From: Nematopogon swammerdamellus | Taxonomy: Eukaryota > Arthropoda > Insecta > Lepidoptera > Adelidae | Reading direction: 5' to 3' | Assembly: GCA_946902875.1 (NCBI GenBank) | Contig: OX336345.1 | Span: forward strand, 16,895,395 to 16,959,394 | DNA: 64,000 bases | Part shown: piece after piece, positions 24,101 through 33,100 of the stretch | Layout of the letters: each line of letters starts with the position of its first letter | How positions within the stretch are numbered: the stretch's first letter is position 1 | Notes under the pieces: generated by a model | Databases searched by the model: none | What the model was told of the DNA's origin: nothing | Seen by the model: only the letters and a program-made list of their open reading frames with translations | Made by a program: the position numbers and the translations under genes

Positions 24101-27100
24101 TGGAGTTCAAGGCAAACTAAAAAATAAGTTGGGTGCATGCACAATAGCGCCACACATCGACTACAATCTACAATACGACCTAGATTAAAAGAAGTAGTAA
24201 AATACTGTAGTAAAAGATAACTAGTTTATGGCCACTTAACGCTAGATGGCGGTGTGGAGATTACCATCGTACAGCGTAAGGTAAGATACAGATAGAACTT
24301 TGTCCAATCCCTCGAATCCTTTATCCTGCAAACCTTCGTTTGGTTCTTCGGCAAATGATAAATAAGTGATGTTTTGGTGGTTTAAAAAAAATAACCGCAT
24401 CTTCTATATATTAACCCGAATCTAATGTTGAGGCGGTGCATGCCGTTTTTGTTTCGTTTGTATTTCCGAAAATAAAGCTTTAAGGTGGTTATAAAAAAAA
24501 CTAAACACCCTAAAAAAAATTAAACACCCTAACATTGCTTAAAAAAGACAAACAACTTAAATTTTGTGGGACTCGAACCCATGGTCAAAAATTACAAACC
24601 CTACACGCTTACCACTGGGCTAACAAAATATTACACGACCAAACGAATATCGGCTTCTGTTGGTTCGCTCCGGGCGAAGGAGTAGGAGCGAAGGATTAGA
24701 GGGATTAAAAAAGTCTTTCAGGTGTCGTATCGATACTACTACCTCCCACTCGGTCATACATACAATGAAGTTATTGGGAATTCACTCTAAAACTCTCTCT
24801 AACGTGTTACAATGTGTGTGTATTCATCAATTATATCAGGTTCAATTACAATTACACACGAAGAAGAACCGGCAAGAAACTTTGCAGGTATTTTTTTTCC
24901 ATACTTACATAAGTTACATATTATTACAAGTTAGGGACTATCCACATAATAACATCTCCTACGAATGCGACGGGCGGCCGCACATGCGTTTGGCAAAGTT
25001 CTGATAATTTCTTTGCAGATGTGGGAGTCCTCTTAGAAGCCTACAATAAAAAAAAATTCAAGAAAAATCGTAAATAGGTACAATAACATACATCATAATA
25101 CCTACATGCATGAGTATGGAAAAGGGAAAATCTTCATAATTTTATAGAACGAGGGAGTTTTTCCTCAGTTTTTTCACATCATACGATCCTGAAACTAAAT
25201 TAAGCTACAAAGGCCCTCCTACAATCTTCCCCAACTCCATGCCTCCTACCTACATGTTTTCTCGAATTTCATCATATTAATATTTTAATAAACTTTATCA
25301 AAACAAATGTTAAAATAAAACAACAAAGCTTTCTTCAAGGCCTGTAATAATGGGGTTTCTGAGAAAGGCGCCTATAAAAAAGAGATCACTTTCTTTGAAA
25401 AGAAATCTTTATCCCATTGTTATCCCCAGATAATTTCTGTTTTACTACCGACGACCGCGGCAGTTGATAGTAGGAAGTAGGAACGAGAGTCGAAGATTGA
25501 ATGTTCTAATATTATAGTGATAATAATAATAGAACAGCGCGAAGATGACGACGTTTAACAGACCTGCGCGACGACGTCGCCGTGCAGTCCGGCGGATACG
25601 GAGCTCTCCGAGATGGGGGTGGTGGTGGCCTACGTGTCTAGTACCACCACCTATCGCTCGTAGCTTGCCTCGCGTCGTCCCGGAGAGCTCCGTAGCCACG
25701 GCCTGCACCCGCCGGCGTGCTTGGAGGCTTGTCTCCCGCCGCCGGCGGTATTACCGTATTTAATTTTTATATTAATTTTGTGTATTTCTATTACTTTTTT
25801 GTATAATATATATAAAATTAATGTAAAATTTTCAATATGTGAAATAAAGGATAGAACAGTAATAGTAAGGCAATCGAGAATGGATTTTACAAGATGGGGG
25901 AAGTTAAAGGGTAATATTAAAAAAAAACACTAAAGATTACCTATCTAAATCTACTTGTGCTCTTCCACTGTAGCGGTGAAAAAAAAAGAAAAACCGGTCA
26001 AGTGCGAGTTGGACTAGCGCACCGAGTTTCGCGTATCACCACGTAATTGGCGGGTTTATATTTATTAGTATGCACTATAATCAAGCCAAGTTTGACGTTT
26101 GTATGTATTACTGTAGAGAAAAGACAAAAAAAAAGTTGAAAAAAATATGTTTATTGTAAGGGGAGTTTGGTGACCCTTCATTTTTAGACGGACGGAAGGT
26201 ATCGAGAATACAGTATCGAAGGGCGGGCTAATACTTCATTGCTCTGTGGGCTGTATGTTAGCGGATCCACAAGCACGATGTAGGAAACTTTCCTACATCG
26301 TGTCCACAAGATAGGTAAAACATCCATAGATAGGTAAAAAAATTTTTTTTGTTGTTAAATGGAATTATTCCCGGATTAATTTTCTATCCGTTTCTAAACG
26401 ACATGATTTGACATTTACTCGAAAAAGTTATGTCAGAAGAAATACCTACATTCAAACTAGGTACCTACTAAATACGAGTACCTATATATTTTACGATAGA
26501 AATATCTTTGTGTCAGAATGAATCAATGAATTGATTAGGGAACGTTCTCATACCACGATGTTTTCTTTTGCAACACTCTTGAGCCACTACTTCGATATTC
26601 TGGTGATTATGGGCCCCGCCGTGTGCTGGATCGCAGGTGCCTTCTTGCCGCAGTCTACGCCAACGAAGCGATTGTCTTTGTGTCTCAGAACGTCGCTGTG
26701 TTTTTTAGTCTTTTTAAAAATAATAATTATATTTTGAAACACCACGTGACACACGACACGACAGGGTGAATACTTACTCCCCGCTGCTCAAAATACCACG
26801 CAGGGTCACTGCGTGGTATTTTGATAAACCCCTCCTCCCCTCGCCCCAATCGGTCACGTGGTATGCCTATCTATCGATCCAACCCTTTTCAATCAAAGTA
26901 CTAGCCAGACCCGGGCATAGACATCCAGGGCGCCTGCGCAGTTAATGTACAAAAGTTAGGGTAAGTACAAAATTTAACCTTAAAAGTAAACTTAGACCCG
27001 ATATTGATTTATGGTATTTTGCAAAGAGTTTGTATTACGTCGCTGAATACAAACTCTTTGGTATTTTGTTCTGTGTTGTGAGCCACCTCAGCTGAATGCA

Positions 27101-30100
27101 GAAGTTCACCATTCGCTAGATACTTAGCAAAAAACTTAGTGCGAAATATCGATTATTTTTGCAATACGATTATTTTTTACGACGTTTTGGCTGGTCCTAT
27201 TTTAATAAGTATTCCCCGGGTTTTAAACGATTAGTTTTTCTGTTATTAATATATCTACCTACTATTTATGTTAGAAACATAGAGAAATAAAGTTTTCAAC
27301 AGCAGTATTTAAACTCTGGCTAGCTTGAAATTGCCCAGTTCTTATTTTCCAGCGCTTGCAATTCAGAGAATTTTCTTACTGTCCACGCGATGAGGGTGGG
27401 CAGCGCAAGCTATTCGTTGCGATGCGACACATTGCCAGCGGGTCACGTGACGGCAAACCCTCGAAGCATACACAGGAAAATCGGTTGAAGACATGGATAC
27501 TTACTACAAAGTTTGTGTGAGTGATCGGTCGGTTTTTTTAGGGTTCCGTATCCGTCGTACGGGAACCTATTACTAAGCCTACGCCGTCGTCCGTCTGTCT
27601 GTCTGTCCTTGGGCTGTACCTATCTCTTGAACCGTAATAGGTAGCCAGTTGAAATTTTCAAAGAATATGTGTTATTTATTATGGCCGACATAACAAGAAT
27701 TAATAAAAATAAGAAAAAGTAAAAAAATTCACGGGGGTCCCCATATAAGAAACTAAAAAGTGTATGCGCGCCATCTACCGAAAATAGTGTGAAGCATTTT
27801 AACTAATACGAAGCAGTTCATAAAACACGCCATAGATGGCGTGGGTGGCGCTGACGATGACATTGCGATACGGAATAAGGAACGGTTACAACAAACAAAA
27901 GCACACGACAAACGAAGTAGGATCCCACGCACATAAGAACAAACGGTTCGGTCAATAAAAAACCATTCTTTTGTTTTCGGCTTCACAATTCTAAGAATTT
28001 AAACGGCTACATATTTTTTTAAATAATCGCGGGAGTTTTACAAACGACATGAATTAAAAAAACTGCCTGCGAAAGTATATTAAACTTTACGGTTGAAGAG
28101 AGCTAAACCCTGACAAGGTGGAAAAAATCTGTCACTTTTATTTTTGAGTTTATGTTGCAACGGTTGATTGCACCACCGATCACCTTGGCACGGTCCTTCC
28201 ACCGAGTCACGCAGCAGGTGGGTCTTCGTGCCTTACTTACTGCTAGATAGTTATCTTGTCCGAACACTTTGCTAAACGCGGTGGTCGGTGTTGTGCTGTA
28301 GCCTGTACTTAATTTCAACTCCGATTACTCGATTACATTACCACGATTGTCGGGATACAGTGTGTGGTATGTTTGTTTTGCTTTTGTTTTGTTTGGGTTG
28401 CATTACAACGGTGACCTTTTGAGTGTAGTTAGATTTGAATTTTTTATTTCTTTAATGTTTCTTTATCTCAAAGAAAGATAAATACTGACTGAAAACTACT
28501 GAAAATTTTAAATTCACCAGAAATAAAGTTAAATTGCGGTTAATTGAATTAGTGATCCGCAAAACACATTCCAAATTAGGTAGGTACCACGAATATAAGT
28601 TAATAGCTTTTGCCCGCGGCTTCGGTCGCATAGCCTATAGTCCCCTTTCAAATGTAAAAAAAAAGCTCCCGTGTGCTCCTTGATGATGCAAGTGTGGAAG
28701 TAGTCTCAATATCTTCGTTTGATCTTGGAGAAAGATAATTTCAATGGTAACTCTCAAAAAAAGTTTTAAAAAACATAAAACCGACTTCCTAAAAAAAGTA
28801 AAACTAAAATACTATTTAAAATAAAAATATAAAAACCGCCTTCAAAAATATATGAAATAAAAACCTAAAAAAAAAACGAACCCTAGAGTTGAAGGCGGTG
28901 CTAAAAAGGCTACACAAATCACAAAGGATATTATCATCCGCTCATGTTTTCTTTCATGCATCATTTTTGCTTGCTTTAGCACCGCCTTCAACTCTAGGGT
29001 TCGTTTTTTTTTTTAGGTTTTTATTTCATATATTTTTGAAGGCGGTTTTTATATTTTTATTTTAAATAGTTTTTTAGTTTTACTTTTTTTAGGAAGTCGG
29101 TTTTATGTTTTTTAAAACTTTTTTTTTATTTCACAGTTTTTTTTAGTAATTTTTTGCTATTAATGTACTCGGCGGAATCGCTCGGCCTTCGGCCTCGCGA
29201 TTCCGCCTCGCTTTCCAATCCGATCTTGACCCAATTAAAATAGGACCACGTCAGCTTCGATAGCTCAGTGGTGCAGACAGTCAACTGTCGCTATTGAATT
29301 TTAAGCAACGCTGGGTGCGGTCAGTACTTAGATGGGTGACCGCTGACCGTTGGAGGCTGACCAAGGTTCGGATTCCTCGTAAAACTGTAAGTCCCTTCCC
29401 TCGTAATCTTACTTGGTGGTAGGGTTTAACCTTCCCGGGTTGGTACCACCGCACTGAATTAAACGTCGGTCGAAACGGCTATGTAAATAGTTTGTGTTTT
29501 CCGACCAGTTCAGTGTAGTCAGCACGATCAAAGGGGGAAGCACTGACATGGCACTGGTGTTATGGGCTGACATCACGGACGTTGTAGGTGATGTTGCAGA
29601 ACTTAGTAGAATGGACAGACATAAACGTGTTACGGAAGCCTACTTTTATTATAAAATAACCGTCGGAGGACCTTGGTTGAAAATTGTAAAATTTAGTAGA
29701 ACGGATAGACATGCATATGTTACGGAACCCTACATTCATTTTGCAGAACTTAGTAGAATGGACAGACATAAACGTGTTACGGAACCCTACTTAACAGTTG
29801 CACTCCGGGAGTGCCGGCAGATCCCGTGCCACTCTAACTTAACCCTTAACGCAATGACTTAAGGTTTCATTTTAAAAATGACGCTGACGCGATGTCGCGA
29901 GTTATACATTTTACCCACCTAAAAAAGTGCCAAGAGCCGCTAAAGAAGTTTTCACTTCAAAAACCTCAGGGTTATCCCCTTTCAAATAAAAAAAAAAAGA
30001 ATTTTCAAAATCGGCCCACAATTGACGGAGTAATCGCGTAACAAACATCCAAAAAAAGAAAACATACCGTCGAATTGAGAATCTTTTAGGTCTAAAGTAA

Positions 30101-33100
30101 ATTTCTCGTGAAGACAAATGCAACGAGCCCAAACACGATGGGTTTATCATGTGTAGTTTAGGAGTTCCTATGGCCACCTTCTGTCTCCATCATCAAACCA
30201 GCTCGATGGTACTCGGTACAGTAGGTACTGGCCAGGTACCATAATAAATTAAGCGCCGGTCGGAAAAGATAAAAAATTTCAAATTTAGAATATTCATGAA
30301 ACAAGGGTCCGAATATGTATCACTAGTATATCGATTCATGTATTTCAACAGGACAGAGAAAATTTCAAAATATTAGGTATTTAATACTTTTTAGTTTTTT
30401 TTTTTTTTGTTTTTTTTTTAAATCGGTTTAATATTTTTTAAAACAGTTTTTATTTCATTCTTTTTAGTAATATTACATAAAAAAGAATAATCGAAATCGA
30501 ATAATCGAAATCGATTGAAGTGGTACAGAATTATTCGCCATATGTGTCAGACTGCAAATTGCTGAATAAGTCCACATCACAAATGTTTTGCTGAAGGTAA
30601 CCACACACCATACTAATTTATCAAACTGAAAATTGCCGAAAACGACCACATCACAAGTTTTGCTGAAGGTAACCACACACCATAGTATTATGCTGATTTT
30701 TCGAAAACCACTGAACCAATTTCGATAAAATTGAAATGGGACCACCTCGGAAGTATGACCTAACTAACAAAAAAAGAATTTTCTAAATCGGCCCTCAATT
30801 GACGGAGAAATCGTGTTACAAACATACAAAAAAAAAAAAAAAAAATAAAAAAAAAAATTAAAAAAAAAAAAAACATACAGACGAATTGAGAACCTCCTCC
30901 TTTTTTGGAAGTCGGTTAAAAATTGTGCGTATTAATTCTGCGGGCAAAAAACAAAATGGCCGCCATCCCAAACACGTTTTCCAATTTATATCAGTAACCG
31001 TTGGGAATACGAAAATACTGCCTAGACGAAATAAACAGCCACCTAGACGGAGTACTCTTTTCTATTCTGTGACCTAGGGCCCATGCCTTGGAGGCGGCCC
31101 CCACAGAACACAGAGAAAAAAAAATCGAAGTCTGTCTTTTCGTAAATTTCCAAGAAGAGGGCCTTAACCACAGAATACTTAACCTTAACTCAGTTAACTG
31201 TCTAGGGGCTCTGGACCGCGGTGGTCCATGTCCCGGACTGACCTCAGGCGTTCGTTCGTATACCTACGCACGGTAGGACAGCACAAACGACAGCTGCTTT
31301 TATCCTGCGTCAGATGTACAGCCCCACCTGTATTTCTACATACATACATACATACATAGCGACACGCCTGTCTCCCAGTGGGGTAGGCAGAGACAACGGA
31401 TTTCCACGTGTCACGATCATGAATTCCTGACACACCTCTGACGCCTCTTCCACTGTCGTAATGTTCTTCATATATATCTATATTTCTCTTTATATCTAGG
31501 TATACGGTAAAATACTAAACTTATGGCATATACTCTAAGGCCCAATTGCGCCAACACGAATTTAGAGTTAAGTAGCGAGTTATGGATTTCAACGGGTACT
31601 AGCGAGTTAAACTGGTTTATATAGTTAAATTCGTGTTGGTGCAAGTGGGCCTAAGACATTCAATTTTATATCTCTTTGACTTACTCTGATTGGTCCGCTG
31701 ATTGTGTCTCCGGTACCCGATGAAATAAAACACGTGTGCTTTCAAAATTGTTTATTTCTACGTCATTACCACCACTATCCACAAAACTTACCTGACTCTG
31801 GAACAACTTTACTCATTGGACGAATGGACAACAGAGACATTTGATTTATTCGTTGTATCCCGATAATGCAAAAACTCGACTGAATTACCGCACACCACCG
31901 ACCACTACGTTTGGAGGACCATAAACTATCAAGCAGCAGGTAAGGCAAGAAGACTTACCTACTGCCTTACCATAGACTTTTATTATTGCTTATGAAACCA
32001 AAACAGATTCTAAATAAAAATCAAAGAAGTAGATGAAACAAGACCAATGATAGGATGAATCAATCAGAGTAGTAAACCTCTTCCCACCGCACCGGAGTGC
32101 AGGCATTAACTTATACGAGTATATTACTAGCGTTACTTCAGCATATCGCTGAGTGCAGGCGAACGATAAGCAGCTCTTCAGAAACCCTGCCTCAGCTTCT
32201 GCCTCGGCCTCATAACTCAATCGAGATCAGTAGGCACCTTATCGGTCGGTGTCAGTAGGTAACTTGTGTTCTTCTTGTGTTCCTTAATTTATGGACCTTG
32301 CAAAGGGGGAATGGGGAATGGGGAATGGTGTTTGCGGTTCTTGGACACTTTGGATAGGAAATTAGATATGCATTCGAATTCTGAAGCAATTCCTACTTTT
32401 TTAAGATCCTACTTAGAATTCATTCTTTCTTCCTTCTTGAAGAATTCCTGCTTCGTATTTTAAAATGGAGATATAAATTGAAAAAAAAAAAAATTAGTTA
32501 TCTCAAATTATATTGCCAGCACCATTTTACTCTTTAAATTTTGCTCTTTCCATTTTGCGTTGACGTAGAATTTGGAAATAGGTGATTGATGAAGGCGTGC
32601 TGTCAAGCTGCCGTTTTATGATCGCCACAGCTCTATGAAGGGCGTGACACTGAGTGACACGCAACAGCGAAACAGAACGTTCTTTTAAAGGTGAGACCGC
32701 ACCATGCGGCACTGCATTGCAGCGTAGAGGAGCGGCACGCCGCGGCAAAATATTTTTTGTAGTAGTACCTATGAAATTGTATGAAGCAAACCGCACTATG
32801 CGGCAGCGGCGCTGCTTATCGCTGCACGTAATTCGTATGGACCATTTTGTGCCGCAGCCTGCCGTGCACACGCCGCTGCCGCAGCTGATGTCGTCAGTGC
32901 GGTCTCTGGACCTTTAGTGATGAAGCTCAAACTGGCAGCTCTCTACTTCTTCTGGCAGTTCAGATTTCTTCTGTGGTTTTCAGGATCCGCCCGAGTAGCA
33001 ATTTTATCGGCGGAAAAAGTTGCAAAACCACTTCAAGGTGCCTAGCTAGGGCCAGTGGTTTAGGTGTCCAAATGACCGAATTTTTGAACTTCAGTGGGTT

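Noticed and set aside
29251..29380. 5S rRNA gene
   Set aside because: Only the internal A-box/C-box part resembles 5S; the rest of the molecule and a terminator are missing, and the copy continues into a SINE body.
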